49,041 nt of DNA, taken from assembly GCF_014646355.1 (NCBI RefSeq), contig NZ_BMNH01000042.1, forward strand, positions 1 through 49,041, given 5' to 3'. Numbering within the stretch: the stretch's first letter is position 1; every line of letters starts with the position of its first letter. Origin of the DNA: Nonomuraea cavernae. GTDB lineage: Bacteria > Actinomycetota > Actinomycetes > Streptosporangiales > Streptosporangiaceae. Below the pieces are notes generated by a model. The model made no database searches and was not told the origin of the DNA. It saw only the letters and a program-made list of their open reading frames with translations. Position numbers and translations under genes: made by a program. Shown here in pieces: positions 33,181 through 41,487 of the stretch.

Positions 33181-34707
33181 GTGAGGCAGGCAACGAAACC
33201 GGTGAGCGCCGGGGGGTTCCTCGGCTGGCTGGCGCTGGCGGTGCTGGCCCCCGGCGCGGCACATCTGCGCGCAGGCCGGCGGCGGACCGGGCTGGTGCTG
33301 CTCTCCTGCCACGCGGCCGGGCTGCTCGCGTTGCTCGCGGTCGCGCTGACCACCGACAACCTGCTCGGCATGCTGACCGAGGACAGCTGGCTCATCGCGA
33401 TCGCCGCCGGCTCGGCCGTCCTCGGCCTGGCGTGGTTCGCCCTGATCGTCCACTCGTTCACGGTGCTCCGGCCCAACGCGCTCTCCCAGGGCGGACAGGT
33501 GCTCACGGGCATCTTCGCGGGGCTGCTGGCGGTCGTGGTGGTGCTGCCGTTCGGGCTGACCGCTGAGTACGTCTGGACCTCCCAGCAGACGCTCAACGAC
33601 ATCTTCGTCAACCCCACGCCCGACCCCCGGGCAGAGGAGCGGGTACGCCCGGAGAACCCGTGGGCCGGGCGGCAGCGGGTCAACATCCTGCTGCTCGGCG
33701 GCGACGCCGCCGGTGACCGGGCGGGCGTGCGCACCGACAGCATGAACCTGGCCAGCATCGACGTACGGACCGGCAGCACGGTGCTGATCAGCCTGCCGCG
33801 CAACCTGGAGAACGTCCGCTTCCGCCCCGGCACGCCGATGGCCCGGCGCTTCCCCGCCGGCTTCCGGCTGCCGGCCGATCCCGGCGGCGGGCGCAGCGAC
33901 CTCCTCAACAGCGTCTGGGAGTACTCCGACGCGCACCCGGAGATCTTCGGCGGCAGGCAGCACCAGGGCCCGAAGGTGCTGATGGACACGATCGGCTACA
34001 CGCTGGGGCTCGACGTCGACTGGTACGCCCTGGTGAACATGTGGGGGTTCGCCCGGCTGATCGACGCGATCGGCGGGGTCACACTGAGCGTCGAGCAGGA
34101 CGTGGTGTTCGGCACCTACAACGAGGGCCTGGTCAAGCAGGGCACGCGCCGGCTGAAGGGCGAGGACGCGATGTGGTACGCCCGTTCGCGCACCAACAGC
34201 GACGACTACACCAGGATGCGCCGCCAGCGGTGCGTGCTCGGCGCGCTGCTCGACCAGGCCGATCCCGCCACCGTGCTGACCCGGTTCACCCAGATCGCGC
34301 TGGCCACCAAAGAGCTGATCAAGACGGACATCCCCCGGCCCATGCTGAAGCACCTGGTGCCCCTGGCGCTCCAGGTCAAGAACGCCAGGGTGACGAGCAT
34401 GCAGTTCGTGCCCCCGCTGATCTCCACCGGCTACCCCGACTGGCAGAAGATCCGCTATCTCACCGCCAAGGCGATCCGCGACTCGGGCGCCACGGGCCCG
34501 GTCGCGGCGTCGGCGGCCCCTTCGCCGACGTCCTCCGCGACGTCCTCTCCGACGTCCTCTCCGGCGTCCTCTCCCGCGTCCCCCCGGGCGTCGTCACCAG
34601 GGAGCACCCCGGCGAGCACGCCGAAGAGCGGCCTGGGCGGCACGCCGAGGAAGTCCGCCACGCCGTCCCCCACCCAGGAGCTCACCGAGGGCTGCGGAGC
34701 GCTGTGA
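33181..34707 (+). CDS. LytR-CpsA-Psr (LCP) family cell-wall glycopolymer transferase
   Basis: A 508-aa membrane protein. Four membrane helices in the first 140 residues (GFLGWLALAVLAPGAAHL, TGLVLLSCHAAGLLALL and two more) replace the usual single anchor. The LCP domain runs from about 170 to 420 with LLLGGD, RTDSMNLASID, LISLPRNL, INRA-type DAIGGVTL and GEDAMWYARSRTNSDDY. LCP enzymes attach teichoic acid, arabinogalactan or similar polymers to peptidoglycan outside the cell. A Ser/Pro/Thr tail (about 440-495) follows. GTG 33181 has GGGGAAACGGGGAT upstream; earlier in-frame codons run through the promoter region. Confidence 0.9.
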   Translation: MRQATKPVSAGGFLGWLALAVLAPGAAHLRAGRRRTGLVLLSCHAAGLLALLAVALTTDNLLGMLTEDSWLIAIAAGSAVLGLAWFALIVHSFTVLRPNALSQGGQVLTGIFAGLLAVVVVLPFGLTAEYVWTSQQTLNDIFVNPTPDPRAEERVRPENPWAGRQRVNILLLGGDAAGDRAGVRTDSMNLASIDVRTGSTVLISLPRNLENVRFRPGTPMARRFPAGFRLPADPGGGRSDLLNSVWEYSDAHPEIFGGRQHQGPKVLMDTIGYTLGLDVDWYALVNMWGFARLIDAIGGVTLSVEQDVVFGTYNEGLVKQGTRRLKGEDAMWYARSRTNSDDYTRMRRQRCVLGALLDQADPATVLTRFTQIALATKELIKTDIPRPMLKHLVPLALQVKNARVTSMQFVPPLISTGYPDWQKIRYLTAKAIRDSGATGPVAASAAPSPTSSATSSPTSSPASSPASPRASSPGSTPASTPKSGLGGTPRKSATPSPTQELTEGCGAL

Positions 34708-34712
34708 CGGCA

Positions 34713-34745
34713 CCGGCGGGACCGGGAGGCCGATCAACCCGCCGG
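34713..34745. terminator. Hairpin between convergent genes
   Basis: CCGGCGGG and CCCGCCGG (8 bp, 17-nt loop) lie between the LCP gene and the convergent methyltransferase fusion. It is a plausible shared terminator, though the loop is long. Confidence 0.4.
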
Positions 34746-34753
34746 GCCGAACG

Positions 34754-36796
34754 TCAGGCGGGCCGGTGGAAGGTGGCGCGGCAGTGGTGGCGCACGGCGT
34801 CGGGGAAGTCCTCGCTCTCCTCCATCACCACCCCGCCGGTGGCGAAGGCGGCGATCTCGGACGGTGTGAGCGGCCACGGCGGCGCGAACACCGGCTGCCC
34901 TTCGTTCCGAGCCGACGCGATCACCACCAGTGTCCCGCCCGGCCCCACGAAGGAGGACACCCGTGCGATAGCCTCGGAGTGCAGCGCCTCGGGCAGCGCC
35001 TGCACCGTCGAGATCTCCACGACCAGGTCGAACGCCTCCCGCCACTCGCCGGGCGGATCGAGCAGGTCGGCCACGACGTAGCGCACACTTTCGCCCGGGA
35101 ACCGCTCCCCCGCCAGCCGCACGGCCGACTCGCTCACGTCGAACGCGACCGTCTCGAAGCCGAGCCCCGCGATGTACTGGGCGTCGTTCCCCAGGCCCGC
35201 GCCGACCACGAGCGCTCTGAGCCCCTTACCGCGCAGGCCGCGCTTCGAGGCCCAGTCGACGAGCATGACGTGCGGCCGCCGGAAGTCCCACGGCACGATC
35301 GCGTCGCCCGTGTCGGACTCGGCGTAGAGCCGCTCGAACCACCCGATCGGGTCGCCGGCCGCCAGCGACTCGGCGGCCAGCCTCCGGACGTCCTCGTCCG
35401 GATCCCTCGCGTTCAGCTCCACCCCCAGCTCCAGCCCGTACGGCAGGCCGCGCGCCACCTCGCCGGCCAGTTCCACCACGTCCACCCGATCCCCCAGCCG
35501 GCCGACGAGCACCCGCTGGACGAAGGGATCGGCGTGCAGGTAGCCCAGCCGCCGCAGGGCCACATCGAGCAGCGGCATCAGCACGCAGACCTCGGGCGCG
35601 GGGTGCGGGCAGGAAGCGCTCGTATGCGACCATTCGAGCTCGCCCGCCCGGCCTCCGGCAGCGAGGCGGACGACGTCCTCGGCGGAGGCGGGCCGCCCGA
35701 GCAACGCGGTCGCGGCCGCGAGAACTCCGATCCGCTCCGCCTCCTGGTAGTACACCCACAGCTCCGCGGGCTTGTCGCGGATCGGGCCGCCTTTGACGCC
35801 GAGCGGGGAGCCGGGCCGGCCGAACAGCTCGCGCCAGAGAGCATGCGCCATCCGGCGTTCGAGCCTGGCCGGAAGGCGATCAGCCACCGGGTCGGTCGCG
35901 GGTGCGACCGGCGCCCCGCTGTCCCAGCCCAGCTCCAGCAGCAGTTCCCTCTCGTGCCGGTCGAGCTTCTCCGCGACGAACGTGTCGACGCGTGGCTGGA
36001 TCCGCGCCAGCAGGCCGTCCTCCCGGACCTTCCACCGGAAGGACTCGAAGGCGTCGGAGGGAAACCCCCAATGATGGTCGGCCCAGAGCCTTACATAGCG
36101 GTATACATGCCAGGCGAAAGCATGGTCGATCATGATCTCTCGCCGGGTCGCCCGAGCCAGCGTCTCCTGGCCGACAAGAGCGGCGGTCTCCCGCCACAGC
36201 TCCTGCCGGATCCTCTTGGCCTGCGCTCGAAGCCGGGCGCGATCGGGATGCGGCTTGCCGGATGCCGCACGGGCGAGGTCTTTAAGATTGAGGCTCGCGA
36301 CCCAACGATCGCGCCACGACAGCCGTGAGACGAGCAGATGCCGCACCACGATCGCGCGTAGCTCGTCCTCTTCGAGTTCCGTCACCAGAGGGAGCCCGAG
36401 CCAGAATTTTATTCTGCGCCCCGTATGCACCGTCATGGCCGGCAGGCTCCAGAGGCGTACCTTGGGGACGGTCCCGACTTCCGCCAGTTCCATGGCCTCG
36501 AGGAAGACCCTCCTGAGCCGGGGATGTTCGTCGAGCGCGAAGGCGGGATTGTCCCACCAGACGTTGGGGCCCTGTGTCATGACGAGGGCGTACAGGCACA
36601 CACAGGTCAGTGCGCCCCACACCACGGCGAGCACAAGGCCGCCGTCCAACTCCACGATGAGGGTGACGCCGCCGATGCCGGCGCCGATCAGCACGACGAT
36701 GCCGCAGAGCACCTGCAACCAGGCCGGCACGAAGGCGTTCAGGTGCATGGTCAGCAGCAGATGCAGCACCCTCCATCTGGATAACTCCACGCCCAC
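34754..36796 (-). CDS. Fusion of a degenerate M48-like protease domain and a class I methyltransferase
   Basis: A 680-aa protein. Two membrane helices lie at about 25-50 and 53-75. The next part reads like an M48 peptidase (PAMTVHTGRRIKFWLGLPLV, then EEDELRAIVVRHLLVS), but the HExxH zinc site is replaced by Arg152-His153-Leu-Leu-Val156, so it cannot bind zinc in the usual way. A helical middle follows. From about 490 a SAM-methyltransferase of the thiopurine-methyltransferase type begins (GWFERLYAES, IVPWDFRRPH, VVGAGLGNDAQYIA near 525, VAFDVSESAV, VEISTVQALP). The substrate is unknown. GTG 36796 is the likely start. Confidence 0.8.
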   Translation of the reverse strand: MGVELSRWRVLHLLLTMHLNAFVPAWLQVLCGIVVLIGAGIGGVTLIVELDGGLVLAVVWGALTCVCLYALVMTQGPNVWWDNPAFALDEHPRLRRVFLEAMELAEVGTVPKVRLWSLPAMTVHTGRRIKFWLGLPLVTELEEDELRAIVVRHLLVSRLSWRDRWVASLNLKDLARAASGKPHPDRARLRAQAKRIRQELWRETAALVGQETLARATRREIMIDHAFAWHVYRYVRLWADHHWGFPSDAFESFRWKVREDGLLARIQPRVDTFVAEKLDRHERELLLELGWDSGAPVAPATDPVADRLPARLERRMAHALWRELFGRPGSPLGVKGGPIRDKPAELWVYYQEAERIGVLAAATALLGRPASAEDVVRLAAGGRAGELEWSHTSASCPHPAPEVCVLMPLLDVALRRLGYLHADPFVQRVLVGRLGDRVDVVELAGEVARGLPYGLELGVELNARDPDEDVRRLAAESLAAGDPIGWFERLYAESDTGDAIVPWDFRRPHVMLVDWASKRGLRGKGLRALVVGAGLGNDAQYIAGLGFETVAFDVSESAVRLAGERFPGESVRYVVADLLDPPGEWREAFDLVVEISTVQALPEALHSEAIARVSSFVGPGGTLVVIASARNEGQPVFAPPWPLTPSEIAAFATGGVVMEESEDFPDAVRHHCRATFHRPA

Positions 36797-36804
36797 CGCC
36801 CCTG

Positions 36805-36820
36805 TCCCGATATTTCGGGA
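36805..36820. promoter_or_regulatory. Palindromic site upstream of the M48/methyltransferase gene
   Basis: TCCCGA-TATT-TCGGGA, 6-bp arms, 8 bp upstream of GTG 36796. Its position suits an operator; no matching regulator is nearby. Confidence 0.4.
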
Positions 36821-36899
36821 TGAAGGTAGTGCGTGGTGATCACGTACGTGTCACGCGCCGACCTGGACCCTGCCACCGGGAACGGGCCCGCCACCCGGT

Positions 36900-37904
36900 T
36901 CACGAGGTGAAGACGTCCCTGGCCAGGCGGCGGACACGGGACTCGTCGACCGAGTGGCCGAGACCGGGCTGGGTGAGCGGGACCGCGATGACCCCGGCGT
37001 TGGCGCCCACGATGGGGGTGACGATCTGGTTGTTGCGCGGCGGCTGGGTGACGTCGCAGGGCAGCGTGCAGCCGGGAAGGCTGGCGACCGCGACCGTCGC
37101 CGCCCTGGCCAGGCCAGCGCCCTGGCCGCCCGAGCACTGGATGTCCCAGCCGGCCGCCACGGCGCGGTCGTGGGCGCGGCGGGCCTCGCTGATCGACGGG
37201 AAGCCGGTGGGCCGCAGGAGCAGCACCCTGGCCGCCCGCAGCGTCAGATAGTCGTCGAGGTCGGCCGTGGCGCAGACCTCCACGGCCACCGAGGCGGCGA
37301 CCTCGTCCTGGAGCGAGGCGTGCGCGTAGACGTCGGCCACCGGGAAGGGCCGCTCGATGACCTCCAGGCCGTAGGAGTCGAGCGCCACGAGCTGGCCCCG
37401 GTCGGTGTAGGCGCCGCCGCAGTCGACGGCGAGGGTCAGCGCGGGATAGGCGGCGCGGACCGCACGGACCGGCTCGACGTCCCAGCCGGGCCTGATGTCG
37501 AGCGTCACGTGGCCGTAGCCGGCGCAGACCTGCTGGTTGACCCGGGTCACCAGGCTCTCGAGCGAGGCGTCGGGGCTGAGCCGGACGGTGGCCATCAGCG
37601 AGGTGCGGGTGCCGCCGATCGCGTCGGCCAGCGGCACGCCGCGCATCCTGGTCCACAGGTCCCAGCAGGCCATGTCGACGGCGGAGTCACCGCTCGCGAC
37701 GCTGTCGGGATGCTCCCAGTCGACGCCGATGAGCAGGGCGGCCAGCGACTCCTCCAATCTGGACCAGGCTTTGGGCGCGGGGCTCACCGTCTCACCCCAC
37801 CCCGTCATGCCGCCCTGGTCGGTGAGCTTCACGAGCAGGCTGTCCGTGCGCCTGCCATGCGGCAGGACGACGCGGAACACCTCCAGCTTCCGCACACGCG
37901 GCAT
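36900..37904 (-). CDS. Enolase-superfamily (OSBS/N-acylamino-acid racemase-like) protein lacking catalytic lysines
   Basis: A 334-aa protein collinear with o-succinylbenzoate synthase/N-acylamino acid racemase. Landmarks include DSAVDMACWDLWTRMRGVPL, the PGWDVEPVRAVR block, VDCGGAYT, LEVIERPF and GLARAATVAVASLPG. The catalytic KxK is Thr134-Leu-Asp136 and the second catalytic Lys is Arg231. Of the metal ligands Asp161 and Glu184 remain, while the third is Glu209. Racemase or synthase chemistry by the known mechanism is therefore unlikely; it may be a pseudoenzyme or have a new reaction. ATG 37904 follows a G-rich stretch. It is a single gene. Confidence 0.85.
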   Translation of the reverse strand: MPRVRKLEVFRVVLPHGRRTDSLLVKLTDQGGMTGWGETVSPAPKAWSRLEESLAALLIGVDWEHPDSVASGDSAVDMACWDLWTRMRGVPLADAIGGTRTSLMATVRLSPDASLESLVTRVNQQVCAGYGHVTLDIRPGWDVEPVRAVRAAYPALTLAVDCGGAYTDRGQLVALDSYGLEVIERPFPVADVYAHASLQDEVAASVAVEVCATADLDDYLTLRAARVLLLRPTGFPSISEARRAHDRAVAAGWDIQCSGGQGAGLARAATVAVASLPGCTLPCDVTQPPRNNQIVTPIVGANAGVIAVPLTQPGLGHSVDESRVRRLARDVFTS

Positions 37905-38048
37905 GTGCCCCCCTCATCCGGCGATCCCCTCCAGTGTGCCTGCCCGCGGGGACTGGGCAAAACGTGCGGGCCGGGACATCCGGATCTCGACCCGGCGGAA
38001 GAAGCAGGCCGGGGCCGTACGCGAACCACCGCGTCGCCGCCGGCACGC

Positions 38049-39263
38049 TCAGCCTGTCGTGCCTGGCTCCCCGCCCGGCGGCGGGGCACTGAGCGCGCCC
38101 TGCCGCTCGGCCCAGCGCGTGATCGAGTGCCGTTCGATCGCCGCCGCCATCAGATCGGGGAAGGCGTCGGGCGTGCACGCGAACGCGGGCACGCCCATGG
38201 CGGCGAGCGCGGCGGCGTTCTCGTGGTCGTAGAACGGCGCGCCCTCGTCGGAGAGGGCCAGCAGCACGATCACCTGGACGCCCGCCTGCGTCATGGCGGC
38301 CACCCGGCGCAGCATCTCCTGCCGGATGCCGCCCTCGTACAGGTCGCTGATCAGAATGAAGATCGACTCGGTGGGACGGGTGATGAGCCCCTGGCTGTAG
38401 GCGAGGGCCCGGTTGATGTCGGTGCCACCGCCGAGCTGGGTGCCGAACAGCAGCTCCACCGGGTCGTGCAGCTGGTCGGTGAGGTCGACCACGGCCGTGT
38501 CGAACACCACCAGAGACGTCCGGAGCGACCGCATCGAGGCGAGCACCGCGCCGAACACGCTCGAATAGACCACCGACGCGGCCATCGAGCCGCTCTGGTC
38601 GACGCACAGCACGATCTCGCGCTGCACCGCCCGCTGCCTGCGCGCGTAGCCGACGAGCCGCGACGGCACGACGGTGTTCTTCTCCGGCAGGTAGTTCCTG
38701 AGATTGGCCCTGATCGTCCGATCCCAGTCGATGTCGGCCACGCGTTTGGGCCGATGGGTCCTGGCGCTGCGGTCGAGCGCGCCGGTGACGGCCGCCCTGG
38801 TCTTCTGGGCGAGCCGTCGTTCGAGCCGCCGCACGACCGTGGCCACGACCGCCCGGGCCGACTCGCGGGCCTGGTCGGGCATCACCCGGTTGAGCGCGAG
38901 CAGCGTGCCGACCAGGTGCACGTCGGGCTCGACGGCTTCGAGCATCTCGGGTTCGAGCAGCAGCCTGGACAGGTCGAGCCGCTCGATCGCGTCCTTCTGC
39001 ATGACCTGGACGACGGTGGACGGGAAGTAGGTCCGGATGTCGCCCAGCCACCGCGCCACGCGCGGCGCCGACGCGCCCAGGCCGCCCTCCCTGCCTCCCG
39101 AGCGGCCGCCCTGACCGCCCTGACCGCCCTGACCTTCCTGGCCGCCGTAGAGCGCGGCGAGGGCGCCGTCCATCGCGGCGTCGCCGCCCTGCAGCGCGCA
39201 GCCCGTGCCGTCGGCCTCCCCGCCGCCCAGCACCAGCCGCCACCTGCGCAACCGCTCATCCAT
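38049..39263 (-). CDS. VWA-domain protein of a MoxR-VWA operon
   Basis: A 404-aa protein, last of five operon genes. Residues about 25-60 contain a Gly/Gln-rich linker (GGQEGQGGQGGQGG). A helical middle follows, then a von Willebrand A domain from about 215 with the MIDAS DxSxS in CVDQSGSM, the Thr in GGGTDINRA and an Asp in ISDLYEGG, so metal binding looks intact. VWA proteins beside MoxR ATPases act as substrate-recruiting or metal-insertion partners. ATG 39263 overlaps the DUF5682 gene stop by 8 nt (ATGGATGA). Confidence 0.88.
   Translation of the reverse strand: MDERLRRWRLVLGGGEADGTGCALQGGDAAMDGALAALYGGQEGQGGQGGQGGRSGGREGGLGASAPRVARWLGDIRTYFPSTVVQVMQKDAIERLDLSRLLLEPEMLEAVEPDVHLVGTLLALNRVMPDQARESARAVVATVVRRLERRLAQKTRAAVTGALDRSARTHRPKRVADIDWDRTIRANLRNYLPEKNTVVPSRLVGYARRQRAVQREIVLCVDQSGSMAASVVYSSVFGAVLASMRSLRTSLVVFDTAVVDLTDQLHDPVELLFGTQLGGGTDINRALAYSQGLITRPTESIFILISDLYEGGIRQEMLRRVAAMTQAGVQVIVLLALSDEGAPFYDHENAAALAAMGVPAFACTPDAFPDLMAAAIERHSITRWAERQGALSAPPPGGEPGTTG
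39104..39140 (-). repeat. Coding 9-bp repeat (GGQ) in the VWA gene
   Basis: About four tandem 9-bp units (CCGCCCTGA on the plus strand) encode QGG triplets in the linker before the VWA domain. Confidence 0.8.
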
Positions 39264-41487
39264 GCGCTCTCCCCAGGATCGCCAGCACGGTCCGCTCCGC
39301 GCCCGCCGCGCGCCGCTCGTCCAGATCGGTCTCGTCGGCCTCGGCCCGCCGCCCCGCCGACCGGACGCGCTCCCCCACAGCCCTCCGCTCAGGTACGGCG
39401 AAGCCGCCGAACGTACGCCGCAGCAGCGGCAGCACCTCCACGAACTGGTCACCGCCGAGACCCGTCAGCCACCCGTCGACCAGGCTCAGCAGCCGCTGGT
39501 CGTGCACCAGCAGCAGCCCGCCGCCCGACAGGAACCCCTCGACCCACGCGGCCGCCCTGGCCGGGGCGTGGCCGCGGGACATCGCCCGCGACATCCGGTC
39601 GCCCGCGTCGGCGAGCTCCCCGGCGTCGAGCAGGACGCGGGTCAGCCTGCCCTCGATCAGCCCGTGCAGGTCGGGCCGGTCGCTCAGGCCGTGCAACGTG
39701 GCCAGCCACCGCCGCCTCGGGCCGGCAGGTCCGGCGGGCTCGGCAGGTCCGGCGGGCTCGGCAGGTCCGGCGGGCTCGGCGGGTGAGTCGTCGAGCAGGG
39801 CGACGGCCGCGTGGACGCCGTCGACGTGGCCGAGCAGGGCGGCCGCCGCGTCGTCGTCGAGGCCGGTCACCGCGACGGGCAGCCCGACGCACACCCGGTC
39901 GAGCATCGAGTGGACGATCACCGCGAGCCCCTCGGCCGGGGTGCCGCGCACGTCGCCGTAGCGGTGCGCGCGGACCATCGCGGGCAGCGCCGCCATCAGG
40001 TGGCCGACGTCGGCGTCGAGCGCCGCCTTGGCCGACAGGGCGGCCAGCACGGCGGGCAGCGCCTCGGGTAGCTCGGCCAGCAGGCACCGCTCCACCAGCG
40101 CGGTCAGGTCGGCCAGCGTGGCCGGCTCGCCGGCGGCCAGGTCGCGGGCGCGCTGCGCGGCGGCCCCGGCGACCGTGACGCCCAGCGCGGCGCACTCGAT
40201 GAGCGCCAGGTCGTACTCGGGGCGCCAGCGCAGGGTCCAGGTCTCCTTGAAGGTGCCCTTGCCCCGCGACTCCCCCGGCGTGCCCCATGCGACGCCGAGC
40301 AGCCGCAGCCGGTGCAGCAGATGGCTGCGGTCGAGGTCGAGCGGTTTGCGCAGGTCGAGGTTCAGCTCGCGGTCCAGCGCCTCGGGCCGGAGCCGGAGCC
40401 GCCGCTGCCGGTCGCGCAGGTCGCGCTGGAGCGGCACCATGGGCGTCCGGTCGCTGACGTGGCCGAGCCGGTCACCGACGACCAGGCGACGCTGGATCAG
40501 CTCGACCGCCAGGTCGTCGCCCTCGCACAGCACCGCCCGGGCCGCCTCGGTGACCTCGCCCAGCCCGGCCAGCGGGCGGCCGCGCAGCGTCGCGAGGCCC
40601 TGCGCGAGCCGTACGGACTCGATGACGTGCGCCGGCGACACGGCCAGCCCCTCGTCGCGCAGGACCGCGGCCGCGCGGGCCAGCCAGCGCTCCACCGGCC
40701 GGTCGGGGGCGCCGAACAGGTGGTCGTACCAGCCGGGCGAGCCGACGCCCGCGCCGTAGCCGCTCCACCAGGCCAGCCGGCCGTGCGTCCACGGCACCCA
40801 GGTCAGCTCGGGTTTGACCTTGGGCAGGCCGCGCAGGACCGCGTCGTCGGCCTTGGCCGGCGGGAGCGGCTCGACCAGGGCGGGCACGTGCCAAGCGCCG
40901 CAGACCACCGCGATCCGCTCGAAGCCCGCCTTGGCGGTGGCGCGCAGTGTCCTGCGCATGTACGCCTCGCGCCGGGTCTCCCGCTCGTCCGGCTGGTACC
41001 CCTCTCGGACGGCGGCCATCGCCTCGGCGATCACCTCGAACGGGGTGTCGCCGCGGTGCTCGACGACGTCCTCCCACCATCGTTCGGGGTCGTCGTGGCC
41101 GGCGGCGCGGGCGAGCGCGCCGATGGGGTCGACGCGCAGCTCGGCGGCCTCGGCCGGCGGGTCGTCCGCGGGATCTTCGGCCAGCGTGTGGGCCGCGGGC
41201 AGGTCGCAGAAGCGCACCGGGATCCCGTGCGCCGTGGCGTACAGGATGGCCTGCCATTCCGGGGAGAAGGTCGCGAACGGCCAGTAGGCGGCGCCGGAGG
41301 GCCTGCCGGGGACATGCGCCAGCAGCGCCACCGGGGGCTCCAGCTCGGGCGCCAGCTCCACGAGCGCGTCGGCCTCCGGCGGGCCCTCGATCAGGATCAC
41401 GTCGGGCCGGAGCCGCTGGAGCTCGTCGCGCACGGCCCGGGCCGATCCCGGGCCATGGTGGCGTACGCCAAGGACGGAGACGCTCAC
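39256..41487 (-). CDS. DUF5682 protein with TraB/TIKI-like N-terminal region
   Basis: A 743-aa protein, fourth in the operon. The N-terminus (VLGVRHHGPGSARAV, then RPDVILIEGPPEAD, and VVCGAWHVPALVEPL near 190) has the His, Glu and His blocks spaced as in the TraB/TIKI/EreA superfamily, whose members include membrane-associated and secreted metalloproteases. The rest is helical with no recognised domain, except an AEPAGP repeat linker near 570-590. GTG 41487 overlaps the MoxR stop by 4 nt. The DUF5682 name is recognised from its conserved operon; the TraB-like fold is my inference. Confidence 0.8.
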   Translation of the reverse strand: MSVSVLGVRHHGPGSARAVRDELQRLRPDVILIEGPPEADALVELAPELEPPVALLAHVPGRPSGAAYWPFATFSPEWQAILYATAHGIPVRFCDLPAAHTLAEDPADDPPAEAAELRVDPIGALARAAGHDDPERWWEDVVEHRGDTPFEVIAEAMAAVREGYQPDERETRREAYMRRTLRATAKAGFERIAVVCGAWHVPALVEPLPPAKADDAVLRGLPKVKPELTWVPWTHGRLAWWSGYGAGVGSPGWYDHLFGAPDRPVERWLARAAAVLRDEGLAVSPAHVIESVRLAQGLATLRGRPLAGLGEVTEAARAVLCEGDDLAVELIQRRLVVGDRLGHVSDRTPMVPLQRDLRDRQRRLRLRPEALDRELNLDLRKPLDLDRSHLLHRLRLLGVAWGTPGESRGKGTFKETWTLRWRPEYDLALIECAALGVTVAGAAAQRARDLAAGEPATLADLTALVERCLLAELPEALPAVLAALSAKAALDADVGHLMAALPAMVRAHRYGDVRGTPAEGLAVIVHSMLDRVCVGLPVAVTGLDDDAAAALLGHVDGVHAAVALLDDSPAEPAGPAEPAGPAEPAGPAGPRRRWLATLHGLSDRPDLHGLIEGRLTRVLLDAGELADAGDRMSRAMSRGHAPARAAAWVEGFLSGGGLLLVHDQRLLSLVDGWLTGLGGDQFVEVLPLLRRTFGGFAVPERRAVGERVRSAGRRAEADETDLDERRAAGAERTVLAILGRAHG
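39724..39777 (-). repeat. Coding 18-bp tandem repeat (AEPAGP) in the DUF5682 gene
   Basis: Three perfect 18-bp units (39724-39741, 39742-39759, 39760-39777) encode AEPAGP hexapeptides between two helical parts. Confidence 0.95.

Noticed and set aside
33340..33365. TTGTCGGTG on the minus strand inside the LCP gene
   Set aside because: The 9-mer matches the damage-promoter element but there is no TAnnnT at the 8-nt spacing and no gene start downstream.
37905..38048. Gap between the enolase-like and VWA genes as a possible RNA gene
   Set aside because: No convincing hairpin, promoter or conserved motif was seen; nothing is called here.
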